A stretch of 64,000 bases of DNA, from assembly GCF_011761345.1 (NCBI RefSeq), contig NZ_JAASRY010000001.1, forward strand, positions 868,001 through 932,000, given 5' to 3'. The stretch is from Thalassobacillus devorans. Lineage in GTDB: Bacteria; Bacillota; Bacilli; Bacillales; Halobacillaceae. This document shows, in pieces, positions 1 to 8,470 of the stretch (position 1 is the stretch's first letter; the number at the start of each line of letters is the position of its first letter). The notes under the pieces were generated by a model. The model did no database searches and was not told the origin of the DNA. It worked only from the letters and a program-made list of their open reading frames with translations. The position numbers and the translations under genes were made by a program.

Positions 1-205
1 TCGCAAGAGTCAGGCGTTTTCCTTTCATAGCACCGGCTGCAGAGCGTTTCAGGAGCTCTTCCAAATCCTGCTGGGAGGTTTCTGGCTGGGGCTGGATATA
101 AATGAAAGGGAGGCCGGTAAAGGATTTCACCTCGAAGGTACGGATGCTTTCTGCTTTTTTCATATAGTTTGTGAATTTCTCCCATGCACGTTCGTGATCC
201 GTCAT
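1..205 (-). CDS. Hypothetical protein, 5' part only
   Basis: Open reading frame running off the left edge of the window, about 68 codons visible. The chosen start is the ATG at 205, because the GGAGGG motif (217-212) lies 6 bases upstream of it; the in-frame ATG at 211 directly abuts that motif. The N-terminus reads MTDHERAWEKFTNY and is soluble and charged, with no signal peptide or membrane segment in the visible part. I do not recognise the family. In B. subtilis ylbF precedes ylbG on the same strand; here the gene left of ylbG is divergent and unrelated in sequence, so local order differs at this edge. Confidence 0.6.
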   Translation of the reverse strand, partial: MTDHERAWEKFTNYMKKAESIRTFEVKSFTGLPFIYIQPQPETSQQDLEELLKRSAAGAMKGKRLTLA

Positions 206-357
206 TGCCATCCCTCCATTCCTGTACCGCGTTTATTCTATCCTATCTTTCCCACTTGTGTTTTTCAATAACAAGCAAATACTATGCCAGAATAATTGCC
301 TGAAAATTATAATTCTGATACACTTGCTGTAAATGCCTATAAAAGCGAGGAAAAACT

Positions 358-633
358 ATGAACGTCGAGCGACAAGGTATGGTCATTTATTTTCAGCATA
401 TGAAGAACTTAAGACAAATTAAAAAGCATGGGCATTTGATCTATGCTTCCAAAAAGAACAAGTATGCCATTTTATACGTAGATAAAGAGCAACACGAAGA
501 TACGATGGAAAAACTCGAACGTTTTCCGTTCGTCTCGAGAGTGCTTCCTTCCTATAAGCCAGAGGTAAAAACAAACTACGAAAACGCAAAGCCAGATAAA
601 GCTAAACAATACGATTACAAAATGGGTATTTAA
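358..633 (+). CDS. ylbG: YlbG family protein (DUF2129)
   Basis: Small soluble protein of 91 residues, the usual size of the YlbG/DUF2129 family of Bacillales. The N-terminal half (RQGMVIYFQHMKNLRQIKKH) and the segment YASKKNKYAILYVD are characteristic. No enzymatic function is established for the family. The ATG at 358 is preceded by an A-rich stretch with GAGGAAAAA as a ribosome binding site. It stands alone, followed by a terminator at 641-678. In B. subtilis it is followed directly by ylbH (rsmD); here a minus-strand gene and a structured leader intervene. Confidence 0.85.
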   Translation: MNVERQGMVIYFQHMKNLRQIKKHGHLIYASKKNKYAILYVDKEQHEDTMEKLERFPFVSRVLPSYKPEVKTNYENAKPDKAKQYDYKMGI

Positions 634-640
634 TCGTGAA

Positions 641-678
641 AAGCCAGTCCTCCTTCGAAAGATGGACTGGCTTTTTTT
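641..678 (+). terminator. Rho-independent terminator of ylbG
   Basis: The inverted repeat AAGCCAGTCC (641-650) and GGACTGGCTT (664-673) forms a 10 bp stem, followed by a run of T. Confidence 0.85.
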
Positions 679-748
679 ATTGTATTGGCTTACTCAATAT
701 TTGATTCGGACAGGCTGTCGAGTAAATACGGTAACCTGATAAGGATAT

Positions 749-1138
749 CTAATTTAATGGTGCAATATAACGATTCATCCGTAAGATTCCGATCAGGTGC
801 TGATAAAAGAGCGCTGTCTCATAAAATTGATCGGAAGATTTCACTGTAAGAGGAATGATAGACTTATCCAGTCGGACCGCGAGCTGTTCAAACATTTGAT
901 AACGTTGTGTTTTCTTTTCTTCAGGATCTGGTATACCCTCGCGGCAGATATAAATCGGCTGGAATTTATCTTCGCCTGATGGATGTAGAACGACAGCGAG
1001 TGATACGACAGGCTGCCCGTTTTTAATGGTAGCGAACGTCATCAGGTGTTTAACGCGGTCAGCCATCCGGTCTCCGATTTCAATCAGTTCATACAAGTCA
1101 GCGGTTCCTTCTCCCAGTTCAATGAATTTTTGGTTCAT
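749..1138 (-). CDS. Conserved Bacillaceae protein, DUF7147-like
   Basis: Soluble 129-residue protein. The pattern FIELGEG..DLYELIE near the N-terminus, IYICREGIP in the middle and QHLIGILRMNRYI near the C-terminus match, from memory, a small family of Bacillaceae proteins (DUF7147), some of which carry a doubtful methylthioribose-kinase label. At this size it cannot be a complete kinase and I see no nucleotide-binding loop. It is convergent with ylbG and divergent from rsmD. The start is ATG at 1138, with GAGGTGGC just upstream on the minus strand. Family name is tentative; the ORF itself is convincing. Confidence 0.7.
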   Translation of the reverse strand: MNQKFIELGEGTADLYELIEIGDRMADRVKHLMTFATIKNGQPVVSLAVVLHPSGEDKFQPIYICREGIPDPEEKKTQRYQMFEQLAVRLDKSIIPLTVKSSDQFYETALFYQHLIGILRMNRYIAPLN

Positions 1139-1248
1139 GTATATGCCACCTCATTTTATGTAATGTGTCCCGCATTTACTTTAGCATGTAATAAAGAAGT
1201 TGTGAACGGTTAAGCATAGTAACGATTAACTTGCACGAGAAATAAAAA

Positions 1249-1282
1249 TAGGGCTGCCCGGTAAACGGACAGCCCGTCTTTT
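1249..1282. terminator. Hairpin usable as terminator on either strand
   Basis: The near-perfect inverted repeat GGGCTGCCCG (1251-1260) / CGGACAGCCC (1266-1275) is followed by GTCTTTTTG on the plus strand and TATTTTTATT on the minus strand. It lies between the promoter region of the minus-strand gene ending at 749 and the structured leader of rsmD. Confidence 0.6.
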
Positions 1283-1289
1283 TGTTTCT

Positions 1290-1400
1290 GACTTGGAGAA
1301 ACAAAAAGCAAAGGGAGAGGAGAAACCGGAGGAAGGCTTATGGGGATGTAAGCCTTCTCCGTCTTCTAAAGCAGTAAGCCATTGCTTCCTGCTTCATTGG
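1290..1400 (+). ncRNA. Candidate ylbH leader (orphan structured 5' leader of rsmD)
   Basis: Stretch of the 446 bp gap upstream of rsmD with strong secondary structure. A purine-rich run with several GGAG motifs (1312-1335) leads into hairpin 1, GAAGGCTTA (1332-1340) / TAAGCCTTC (1349-1357) with an 8-base loop. Hairpin 2 is AAGCAG-T-AAGC (1369-1379) / GCTT-C-CTGCTT (1384-1394) with a CATT loop. Inside hairpin 1, GGAGGA is followed by ATG GGG ATG TAA, a three-codon mini-ORF. Position upstream of ylbH and the GGAG-rich hairpin form fit the ylbH leader motif predicted by comparative genomics in Bacilli (Rfam ylbH family), whose ligand and function are unknown. Assignment from memory of that motif; no alignment was run. 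Confidence 0.5.
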
Positions 1401-1584
1401 TTATTATGAACGCTACATCAGGAATTTATACAAAAATTTTTCCTTATTTTTATTAGAAATGGGAGAAGTTTCACGAAGAAGTAAGTTTGTGGTAGGATAA
1501 TGTAGAATGACTTGGCATCACCAATCCTTGTTATTTTGTAAAAAGAAATGAGCTGATAACAGATCTACATAAGGAGGATATCTT

Positions 1585-2133
1585 GTGAGAGTGATTGCTG
1601 GAGAACATAAAGGAAGACAACTGCGTCCGGTCCCCAACCGGCTTACACGCCCGACAACGGACAAAGTGAAGGAAGCATTATTCCAAATCATCGGTCCTTT
1701 TTTCGAAGGCGGCCAGGCACTTGATTTATTCGCAGGAAGTGGCGGTCTTGGCATCGAAGCATTGAGTCGGGGGTTTGACCATTGTGTTTTCGTCGATAAA
1801 CATCCAAAAGCAATTCAGACAATATACGAGAACTTGAAGACGCTTGATATAGAAGAGCAGACAGAGGTATTCCGCACAGATGCTTTCCGTGCTATGAAAG
1901 CTGCCGGTAAGCGTGGCTTGAAGTTCAATATCATTTTCCTTGACCCTCCCTATCAGCAAGTATCCTACGAAAAACTAGTGGAAGCGATCAGGGAACATGA
2001 CCTGTTGAAAGACGAAGGCATCATCATATGTGAACATGATGCCGATGAACACTTGCCTGATGAGCTGGCCGGTGTACCTTTAATGAAACATGAAGTTTAT
2101 GGTGGCACGATTGCCATCAGCATATACCGATAA
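1585..2133 (+). CDS. rsmD: 16S rRNA (guanine966-N2)-methyltransferase RsmD
   Basis: Methylates N2 of G966 of 16S rRNA in the small subunit, using S-adenosylmethionine (family knowledge). The 182 residues match the family. The SAM-binding motif ALDLFAGSGGLG lies at about residues 46-57 and the catalytic DPPY motif at D120-Y123. The start is GTG at 1585, set by AAGGAGGAT 6-7 bases upstream. It forms a two-gene unit with coaD, 12 bp apart, as in most Firmicutes. The B. subtilis orthologue is YlbH, and the upstream leader probably governs both genes. Confidence 0.95.
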   Translation: MRVIAGEHKGRQLRPVPNRLTRPTTDKVKEALFQIIGPFFEGGQALDLFAGSGGLGIEALSRGFDHCVFVDKHPKAIQTIYENLKTLDIEEQTEVFRTDAFRAMKAAGKRGLKFNIIFLDPPYQQVSYEKLVEAIREHDLLKDEGIIICEHDADEHLPDELAGVPLMKHEVYGGTIAISIYR

Positions 2134-2628
<495 letters not shown>

Positions 2629-2630
2629 TG

Positions 2631-2668
2631 AAAAAAACCTGCCGTTAACGATTGGCAGGTTTTCCTTG
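2631..2668. terminator. Bidirectional terminator between coaD and ylbJ
   Basis: The stem AACCTGCC (2636-2643) / GGCAGGTT (2654-2661) is flanked by A-rich and T-rich runs, so it can end both convergent units. Confidence 0.85.
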
Positions 2669-2669
2669 A

Positions 2670-3884
2670 TTATTTGTAGAAATGACTGGTTTTATGCTGT
2701 TTCCACAGGATGAGGCTTCCAGCCATCAGGCTGGCAATGGTAATTAAAGGCCCGTATTGCGACAGCTGTTCCAGAGCATGCATCGGCCACCCTGAGTCTT
2801 TGATTTTTGAAAGGACTGGTACAGCACCTGACGACCCTTCGGTTTGGGAGACATATAGCGGCTGGAATAGTAAAATACATAATACACTCGCAAAGAGACC
2901 GTGCATCAGGCGGCCGAGAAAATATGGGTGAAAACGTATATCTGTCTCCGCAAGGATGCTTGCGACTTGGGCCTGGACGGAAAATCCATTGAAGCCAAGG
3001 ATAAAGCTGACAGCGATAGCTGCAAACAGCAATTCGACTCCTGATTGGGAAATCATTTGAGAACCCATGGTAATTTCCATCAACCCTGAGAAAATCGGGA
3101 TATTTAATATTTCCGGCAAATGCAGGAATGTTAATAAAAAGGTAAAGCTGGTGGCAATTATTTCGGTGACTCCTGTAACGAACAACAATTTATTTAAAAC
3201 TGAAAAAATGATGATGAACCCGCCAATCATCAATAACGTCTGTATAGAAGACAAAACAGCATCACCGAATAGTTTTCCGAAGGGACGCTCGTCCTTTATC
3301 CTGGTTTCGTGCAGCTCCCGGAATGCCCGTTTGAGCGAGAAGCGCTGATGACTAGCTTTGGGGCTTTTATCTTTACGGTGGTAAAAGCGCATGACTATGC
3401 CAACCATCGTGTTGCCGCCATAATGGCTTACCGCAAGGAGCATGCCTAATACAGGATCATTAAAAAAACCAACAGCTATCGCCCCAAAAATGAACAATGG
3501 ATTCGAAGCGTTTGTAAAGGAAACCAGCCGCTCTGCTTCAATTCGGGTTAATTGTTTTTCCTGTCTGAGACGAGCGGTGATTTTAGCTCCGGAAGGGTAC
3601 CCGCTGGCCATGCCCATCGCCCATACGAAGCTTCCGGAGCCAGGGACATTGAACAGGGGCCGCATAATCGGTTCGAATAATACGCCGATAAAGGTCACTA
3701 CCCCAAATCCGATCATCAATTCCGAAATGATAAAGAAAGGGAGCAGAGAAGGAAAGACAATTTCCCACCACATGTTCAAACCTCGGATGCTGGCAGATAA
3801 AGCCTGGTCTGGGTATTGGATAAGCAGAATAGCAAAAAGAATCGTTACAAGGGCGAGTATGAAAGATTTAATTTGTGACTTCAT
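2670..3884 (-). CDS. ylbJ: Sporulation integral membrane protein YlbJ
   Basis: Polytopic membrane protein of 404 residues with about eight hydrophobic segments, beginning FILALVTILFAILLI, and a nucleoside-recognition (Gate) type repeat architecture. In B. subtilis ylbJ is a sigma-E gene needed for heat-resistant spores (family knowledge); the transported substrate, if any, is unknown. MWWEIVFPSLLPFFIISEL and AMGMASGYPSGAKI are typical of the family. AGGAGGCGGAC lies right before the ATG on the minus strand. It is monocistronic and divergent from ylbK. Confidence 0.92.
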   Translation of the reverse strand: MKSQIKSFILALVTILFAILLIQYPDQALSASIRGLNMWWEIVFPSLLPFFIISELMIGFGVVTFIGVLFEPIMRPLFNVPGSGSFVWAMGMASGYPSGAKITARLRQEKQLTRIEAERLVSFTNASNPLFIFGAIAVGFFNDPVLGMLLAVSHYGGNTMVGIVMRFYHRKDKSPKASHQRFSLKRAFRELHETRIKDERPFGKLFGDAVLSSIQTLLMIGGFIIIFSVLNKLLFVTGVTEIIATSFTFLLTFLHLPEILNIPIFSGLMEITMGSQMISQSGVELLFAAIAVSFILGFNGFSVQAQVASILAETDIRFHPYFLGRLMHGLFASVLCILLFQPLYVSQTEGSSGAVPVLSKIKDSGWPMHALEQLSQYGPLITIASLMAGSLILWKQHKTSHFYK

Positions 3885-4053
3885 GTCCGCCTCCTCAAGA
3901 AAAGCGTTCAGATTTCTGTACTTCTATTTTTATCCATAGTAGAATGTTTACAATTAAGACAAGCATACGTTCGTCTTTTAAAGATATGCACATAGTGCCT
4001 TCTGATATGCCATAAAATAGAAGTAAAATAACGACATCAGGGAGAGATCATGA

Positions 4054-4836
4054 GTGAAGCGTCCAAAAATTGGTCTGGCATTAGGTTCGGGTGGAGCGAG
4101 AGGCTTTGCCCATCTGGGAGTGTTGAAGGCTCTTCATGATCACAATGTTCCGGTCGATATAATTGCCGGGAGCAGCATGGGGGCACTTGTAGGGGCATTT
4201 TATGCAGCTGGTCAGAAAATTGATGACTTATATAAATTGGCAGCAACCTTCAAACGGAAGTATTACCTTGATTTTACTGTCCCGAAAATGGGTTTCATTC
4301 AAGGGAAAAGAATCAAAGAATATATAAAACTGTTCACATACAATAAGAATATCGAGGACTTCGTCGTTCCGATGGGAGTGGTGGCCACTGACCTGTATGC
4401 AGGAAGCAAGAAAGTATTCACGAAAGGAAATGCGAGTAATGCGGTCCGTGCCAGTATCAGCATTCCGGGTATTTTTGTGCCGGAAAAAATTGAAGGTCGA
4501 TTGTACATAGATGGCGGTGTTATTGACCGGGTTCCTGCTTCTGTTGCAAAGGATATGGGAGCGGATATGGTGATAGCCGTAGACTGTGCGCATTTCAGCG
4601 GAGATGCCGACATTCATTCGATCTATGATGTGATCACCCAAAGTATTGATATTATGCAGGATGAACTCGTCAGTCATTTAGGTGTTTCGGCAGATATCAT
4701 GATTCGTCCTGATGTCTCCAGGTTTAGTACACGAGCATTTACGGATATTGAAGAGATTGTAGCAGAGGGAGAGAAAGCAGCAGTAGACCAAATCAGCAAG
4801 ATTAAGGGACTGTTGGCAAATTGGAAGGAGTCGTAG
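4054..4836 (+). CDS. ylbK: Patatin-like phospholipase family protein YlbK
   Basis: Predicted serine hydrolase of the patatin/RssA family, 260 residues. The oxyanion-hole motif GSGGARG is at residues 11-17, the nucleophile elbow GSSMG at 39-43 (Ser41) and the second half of the catalytic dyad DGG at about 153. No signal peptide, so probably cytoplasmic or membrane-associated; the true substrate is unknown. The start is GTG at 4054 with GGGAGAG 7 bases upstream. It is followed one base later by ylbL, an arrangement conserved in Bacillaceae, which suggests linked expression but not a known shared pathway. Confidence 0.9.
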   Translation: MKRPKIGLALGSGGARGFAHLGVLKALHDHNVPVDIIAGSSMGALVGAFYAAGQKIDDLYKLAATFKRKYYLDFTVPKMGFIQGKRIKEYIKLFTYNKNIEDFVVPMGVVATDLYAGSKKVFTKGNASNAVRASISIPGIFVPEKIEGRLYIDGGVIDRVPASVAKDMGADMVIAVDCAHFSGDADIHSIYDVITQSIDIMQDELVSHLGVSADIMIRPDVSRFSTRAFTDIEEIVAEGEKAAVDQISKIKGLLANWKES

Positions 4837-4837
4837 C

Positions 4838-5863
4838 ATGAAGTTAAGCAGGCGTTATATTATTACAGCAATCATAACGATCTTATTAGCATTGTTTCTG
4901 GGTGGTTACCGGCTGCCGTTTTATATTTATAAACCGGGAGGAGCAGAAGAGCTCAATCCTGTCGTCCAGGTGGAGGGCGCGTATGACAGCTCAGGAGAAA
5001 TGCACCTGGTGACGGTAAGAGGAGGACAGGCGACCCCGATCCAGTACTTACTGGCAAAAGTAAGATCTTATCATCAAATTTATCCGATAGAAGATATCCG
5101 GCCGGAAGGCATTTCTGAAAGCGAATATTATCATGCCCAGCTGCAGATGATGGAGACCTCACAGGAAGCGGCCCAGGTTGTAGCCTATCAAGCGGCAGAC
5201 AAGGATATCGACATTCAGTATGAAGGTGTCTACGTGATGAACTTACTTGAGGGAATGCCAGCCGAAAATGAATTGAAGCCGGGAGACAGAATCATTCAAG
5301 TGGATGATACGAAAATCAACGAATCCAGTGACCTGGTGGAATACGTAGAAAAAATGGGGGCAGGAGATTCTATAAAACTTACGCTAGAACGGGAAGGCGA
5401 AGAAATGGTCAAAGAAATCGAATTGTCTCCTTTCCCGGATCAGAAAGAAAAAGTAGGCGTCGGTATTACCCTTGTTACGGACCGGAGTGTGGAGGTCAAT
5501 CCTAAAGTTCAATTCAAAAGCGGGGAAATCGGCGGTCCTAGTGCCGGCCTGATGTTCTCCCTGGAAATTTATGATCAGCTGACCGAAGAGGATGTCACGA
5601 AAGGTTATATGGTCGCTGGTACGGGTGAGATTTCCTATGAAGGGGAAGTAGGCAGAATTGGCGGGATTGATAAGAAAGTAGTGGCCGCGGACAGAGAAGG
5701 CGTAGATATATTCTTTGCTCCTAATGAAGGTGGCAAAAAAGGTTCAAATTATGAAATAGCAAAGAGGACAGCAGAAAAGATTGATGCATCCATGAAAGTT
5801 GTCCCAGTTGATAACTTCCAGGAAGCCCTTGACTACCTGGAACAATTGGAACCGAAAGCATAA
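4838..5863 (+). CDS. ylbL: Membrane-anchored PDZ/Lon-type serine protease YlbL
   Basis: Residues 8-28 form an N-terminal membrane anchor. A PDZ domain sits at about 125-205 (GVYVMNLLEGMPAENELKPG) and a Lon-type S16 protease domain at about 215-335. The catalytic dyad is visible: Ser235 in GGPSAGLMF and Lys280 in GGIDKKVVAAD, matching the Ser/Lys dyad of B. subtilis YlbL. In B. subtilis YlbL removes the SOS division inhibitor YneA together with CtpA (family knowledge). The 341 residues are full length. It lies one base after ylbK and ends at a strong terminator. Confidence 0.93.
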   Translation: MKLSRRYIITAIITILLALFLGGYRLPFYIYKPGGAEELNPVVQVEGAYDSSGEMHLVTVRGGQATPIQYLLAKVRSYHQIYPIEDIRPEGISESEYYHAQLQMMETSQEAAQVVAYQAADKDIDIQYEGVYVMNLLEGMPAENELKPGDRIIQVDDTKINESSDLVEYVEKMGAGDSIKLTLEREGEEMVKEIELSPFPDQKEKVGVGITLVTDRSVEVNPKVQFKSGEIGGPSAGLMFSLEIYDQLTEEDVTKGYMVAGTGEISYEGEVGRIGGIDKKVVAADREGVDIFFAPNEGGKKGSNYEIAKRTAEKIDASMKVVPVDNFQEALDYLEQLEPKA

Positions 5864-5867
5864 ACGA

Positions 5868-5905
5868 AAAATGACCTGGCAGCTTTGTCTGCCAGGTCAT
5901 TTTTC
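5868..5905. terminator. Bidirectional terminator between ylbL and tmcAL
   Basis: The stem GACCTGGCAG (5873-5882) / CTGCCAGGTC (5889-5898) has A-rich and T-rich flanks. It touches the stop codon of the convergent gene. Confidence 0.85.
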
Positions 5906-7133
5906 ATTCATCTTGGTTGTCATGTATCCGGAGCGGGGGCTGTAATTCCTGTTGCAGCATATATTGCTTCAGTTGAGCTGGAAAGTTGCTGTAATAGGCG
6001 TTCGAAGCCCGTTCATCCATCCTTAATAGCGGATCGTCCATTTGCTGGATTTGATTGATGAATGGTACATCGGCTTCTCTACGTACTTCTTTCAAATAGG
6101 CCTGCCCTGTTTCATTCATGCCAAGAATCCGCACATAAGGCATTTTTTCAAGCGAAAGCAAGGCCTCTGCTTCATCTTTTTTTGTGTTGCATAGAATATG
6201 GGTGAACATCCGCTGCAGCCTGGTCCAGGTGTATCGTTTTGTTTTCATATTTTCCATCAGTTCGCGGAAAGTTCCGGACTGTTTGGCAACCCGTTTAATT
6301 CTGTTTTCAAGCCCTTCTTCCACCGTATGGATGTTTCTTAATTCTGTGGCACTCATGGTAAGGATACGATAATGCAGAAAGGGAAAATATAATTCCCAAT
6401 CATGCCACTGTTTTGTTTTTCGCTTATAGTCGCTCAGCATGGTTCTTGTTGTTTCAGGGAGGGCTTGAGCAGCTTTCGCCGTCATGGAACAAGCAGACAA
6501 AAGTTCCTTCCGTATGCTTGTGGCACTTGCGATTTCCCCGGTGATGGTTTCATCATGATAGTCACTACTGATTCGCTGGATTGTCGCTGCTTTTACTTCT
6601 GGAGCATATTTGAGCAATTGTTTGACATAACTAAAACCAAGTATATTATTCGGTTTGGCTAAATCGACTTCTCCCTCGGTCAGCCCGATTGACTGGTAAG
6701 CGTGTCTTGCTGCCTCCGGAAAAGATAGCCCGGAGGATAATAATTCATGCAGCTGACTGTCAAATTCTTTTTGAGAGGATGCGTATACTTTGGCCGCTTC
6801 TGTGAAGCTCGTGATATTTCCATGTTCACTTCCAAAGCATAAGGCGTCAATACCAAGCTCTTTCAAGGTCAGAACAGCCCCCTTGCTGAATAAGTCACTA
6901 TGCTCCACAGCAAACAGGGAAGGAAGTTCCACTACCAGGTCGACTCCTGATTCCAGTGCGGCCCTGGCTCTTGACCACTTATCTATGATAGCTGGCTCGC
7001 CACGCTGCAGAAATGGCCCGCTCATGACAGCAATCATACAAGCAGCGCCTGTTTCTTTTTTGGATTGTTCCAGATGGTGAAGATGCCCATAATGGAAAGG
7101 GTTATATTCGACCACCAGTCCACATGCTTTCAT
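5904..7133 (-). CDS. tmcAL: tRNA(Met) cytidine acetate ligase TmcAL (YlbM)
   Basis: Uses acetate and ATP to make N4-acetylcytidine at the wobble position of elongator tRNA-Met. The 409 residues match the family. The nucleotidyltransferase-like N-terminus GLVVEYNPFHYGHLHHL holds the HxGH motif (His14-His17), and the second signature YNPFHxGHxxH leaves little doubt. The start is the ATG at 7133, with AAAGGAACGG upstream on the minus strand. The gene is convergent with ylbL and divergent from ylbN, the same orientation as B. subtilis ylbM. It stands alone; its upstream region runs into a fold-back repeat. Confidence 0.93.
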   Translation of the reverse strand: MKACGLVVEYNPFHYGHLHHLEQSKKETGAACMIAVMSGPFLQRGEPAIIDKWSRARAALESGVDLVVELPSLFAVEHSDLFSKGAVLTLKELGIDALCFGSEHGNITSFTEAAKVYASSQKEFDSQLHELLSSGLSFPEAARHAYQSIGLTEGEVDLAKPNNILGFSYVKQLLKYAPEVKAATIQRISSDYHDETITGEIASATSIRKELLSACSMTAKAAQALPETTRTMLSDYKRKTKQWHDWELYFPFLHYRILTMSATELRNIHTVEEGLENRIKRVAKQSGTFRELMENMKTKRYTWTRLQRMFTHILCNTKKDEAEALLSLEKMPYVRILGMNETGQAYLKEVRREADVPFINQIQQMDDPLLRMDERASNAYYSNFPAQLKQYMLQQELQPPLRIHDNQDE

Positions 7134-7302
7134 TATAACCGTTCCTTTCCTTACTATAAGATTGTTGACTGTTTAGACTTATTGTAGCAAAAATATCCAG
7201 GCCGTGTAGTGCAATGATTCGCCAATAAGGTTTCGGATGTGTTATTTTAGTAAAAACATGATATAAATGTGGGGCAGAAGTCCAGGCACTTCCTCTTTTC
7301 TT

Positions 7303-7450
7303 GTGTCTGGCTACAACGCCTAGCGACTCGTGTACTTCCTTCACCTCCGTACGAAAGGCGACATCGATTCACTACGTTCATCGTGTTTCCTTAATCTCCT
7401 ACGGAGCAGTCCAGTTCCTTCGTCGCTAAACGGCCGCCTACGCTTTTCGT
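7303..7450. repeat. Fold-back intergenic repeat (GCGCCTAGCGAC-like type)
   Basis: This fills most of the 391 bp gap between tmcAL and ylbN. The outer arms GCC-TAGCGAC (7318-7327) and GTCGCTA-ac-GGC (7422-7433) pair, and inner arms CTCCGT (7345-7350) / ACGGAG (7401-7406) pair too. The core resembles a dispersed repeat seen in many Bacillus-group genomes (known from memory, not searched). Apparent ORFs across it have no ribosome binding site and are not genes. It differs from the repeats at 9, 27, 33, 39 and 58 kb. Confidence 0.5.
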
Positions 7451-7524
7451 GTGTGTAAAGAAAATATGTTGACAAAAGGTTAAATTATATTTACAATTAC
7501 TCTTGTTGCCATGAGGTGATATTA

Positions 7525-8049
7525 ATGAAATTTCCGCTACAAAAGCTCAAGCAAGCTGGTGATGAGCCGTTTGTATTTGAAGATGATGTAGATATTAGTG
7601 AATTAGAAGAAATGAAAAATGATATTCGGCAGATACCGCCGGTCCAAGTCAAAGGGCAGGCGACGATGCAGGGAGAAGAGATCACTTTTCAATTCACCAT
7701 TGATGGAACGATGATCCTTCCGTGTGCCCGCACACTGGTAGATGTTGAATATCCATTTCACGTGGATGCCATAGAAGTCTTTTCCACGTCACCTTTTTAT
7801 GAGGAAGAAGATGAATCTGAAATTCATCCAGTGGATGGAGAAGTTCTTGACTTGACGCCTTATATAAAGGAAAATGTACTCTTGGAGGTTCCTTTTCGCG
7901 TGTTTTCCGAAAAACAGGAAGCATATGATCAGGCACCACAGGAAGGTCAGGGCTGGCAACTGGTCACAGAGGAAGCCCAGGAGAAAAAAGTGGATCCTCG
8001 AATGGCTAAACTGCAATCATTACTCAATGATAACCAAAAAGAAGACTGA
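7525..8049 (+). CDS. ylbN: YceD family protein YlbN (DUF177)
   Basis: Protein of 174 residues from the ATG at 7525; GAGGTGAT (7513-7520) sets this start, and the GTG at 7516 lies inside that motif. It belongs to the YceD/DUF177 family, which is linked in bacteria and plastids to 23S rRNA or 50S subunit maturation. The signatures are a central C-A-R-T segment (LPCARTLVDVEYPF) and a very acidic middle (EEEDESE). As in nearly all Firmicutes it sits directly upstream of rpmF, about 46 bp apart, and is probably cotranscribed. Confidence 0.9.
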   Translation: MKFPLQKLKQAGDEPFVFEDDVDISELEEMKNDIRQIPPVQVKGQATMQGEEITFQFTIDGTMILPCARTLVDVEYPFHVDAIEVFSTSPFYEEEDESEIHPVDGEVLDLTPYIKENVLLEVPFRVFSEKQEAYDQAPQEGQGWQLVTEEAQEKKVDPRMAKLQSLLNDNQKED

Positions 8050-8095
8050 GAAAATCCCTATAGAGATTTTCGATCGATTGAAGGAGGTGTAGAAC

Positions 8096-8269
8096 ATGGC
8101 AGTACCAAAGCGTAAAACTTCTAAAAAAGTGAAGAACCAACGTCGTACACACAAAAAACTTCACGTACCAGGTATGGTGGAATGCTCCAACTGTGGAGAA
8201 TACACGAAGCCTCACCATGTTTGCAAATCTTGTGGACATTATGATGGAAAGCAAGTAGTCGAACAGTAA
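8096..8269 (+). CDS. rpmF: Large ribosomal subunit protein bL32
   Basis: 57-residue ribosomal protein beginning [19 protein letters not shown], an unmistakable bL32 N-terminus. It carries a four-cysteine zinc ribbon (Cys30, Cys33, Cys43, Cys46), so it is the zinc-binding (C+) form rather than a zinc-independent paralogue. AAGGAGGTGT lies 5-6 bases before the ATG at 8096. It is partner to ylbN and followed by a terminator. Confidence 0.97.
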   Translation: MAVPKRKTSKKVKNQRRTHKKLHVPGMVECSNCGEYTKPHHVCKSCGHYDGKQVVEQ

Positions 8270-8275
8270 GCAAGG

Positions 8276-8313
8276 AAAAAGATGTCTGATATCATTTCAG
8301 GCATCTTTTTTAT
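8276..8313 (+). terminator. Terminator of ylbN-rpmF
   Basis: The stem GATG-T-CTGA / TCAG-G-CATC (8281-8305) is followed by a run of T. Confidence 0.85.
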
Positions 8314-8401
8314 ACTTTAAAAAAAGTTGAACGTTGTTAACGAATTAAAGTATAAGTAAAGACTTTGCGGATCATATGAAAATATAGATTTTTTGTAATG
8401 A

Positions 8402-8438
8402 AAACTTGGCGACAAGCCAAGTTTTTCTAATATATAAT
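8402..8438 (+). promoter_or_regulatory. Promoter with overlapping palindrome, crotonase gene
   Basis: A perfect inverted repeat AAACTTGGC (8402-8410) / GCCAAGTTT (8416-8424) with a five-base centre is followed by TTTCT, and 8 bases later by a consensus -10 element TATAAT (8433-8438). GCGACA (8409-8414) is a possible -35, 18 bases upstream of it. The palindrome therefore covers the -35 region. It could be a repressor site or a short terminator. Confidence 0.45.
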
Positions 8439-8470
8439 GGATGTTAGTCAGTAGGCAGGAGGAGATTGCT

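Noticed and set aside
7102-7344. 80-codon minus-strand frame upstream of tmcAL
   Set aside because: It overlaps the tmcAL start in another frame and continues into the fold-back repeat.
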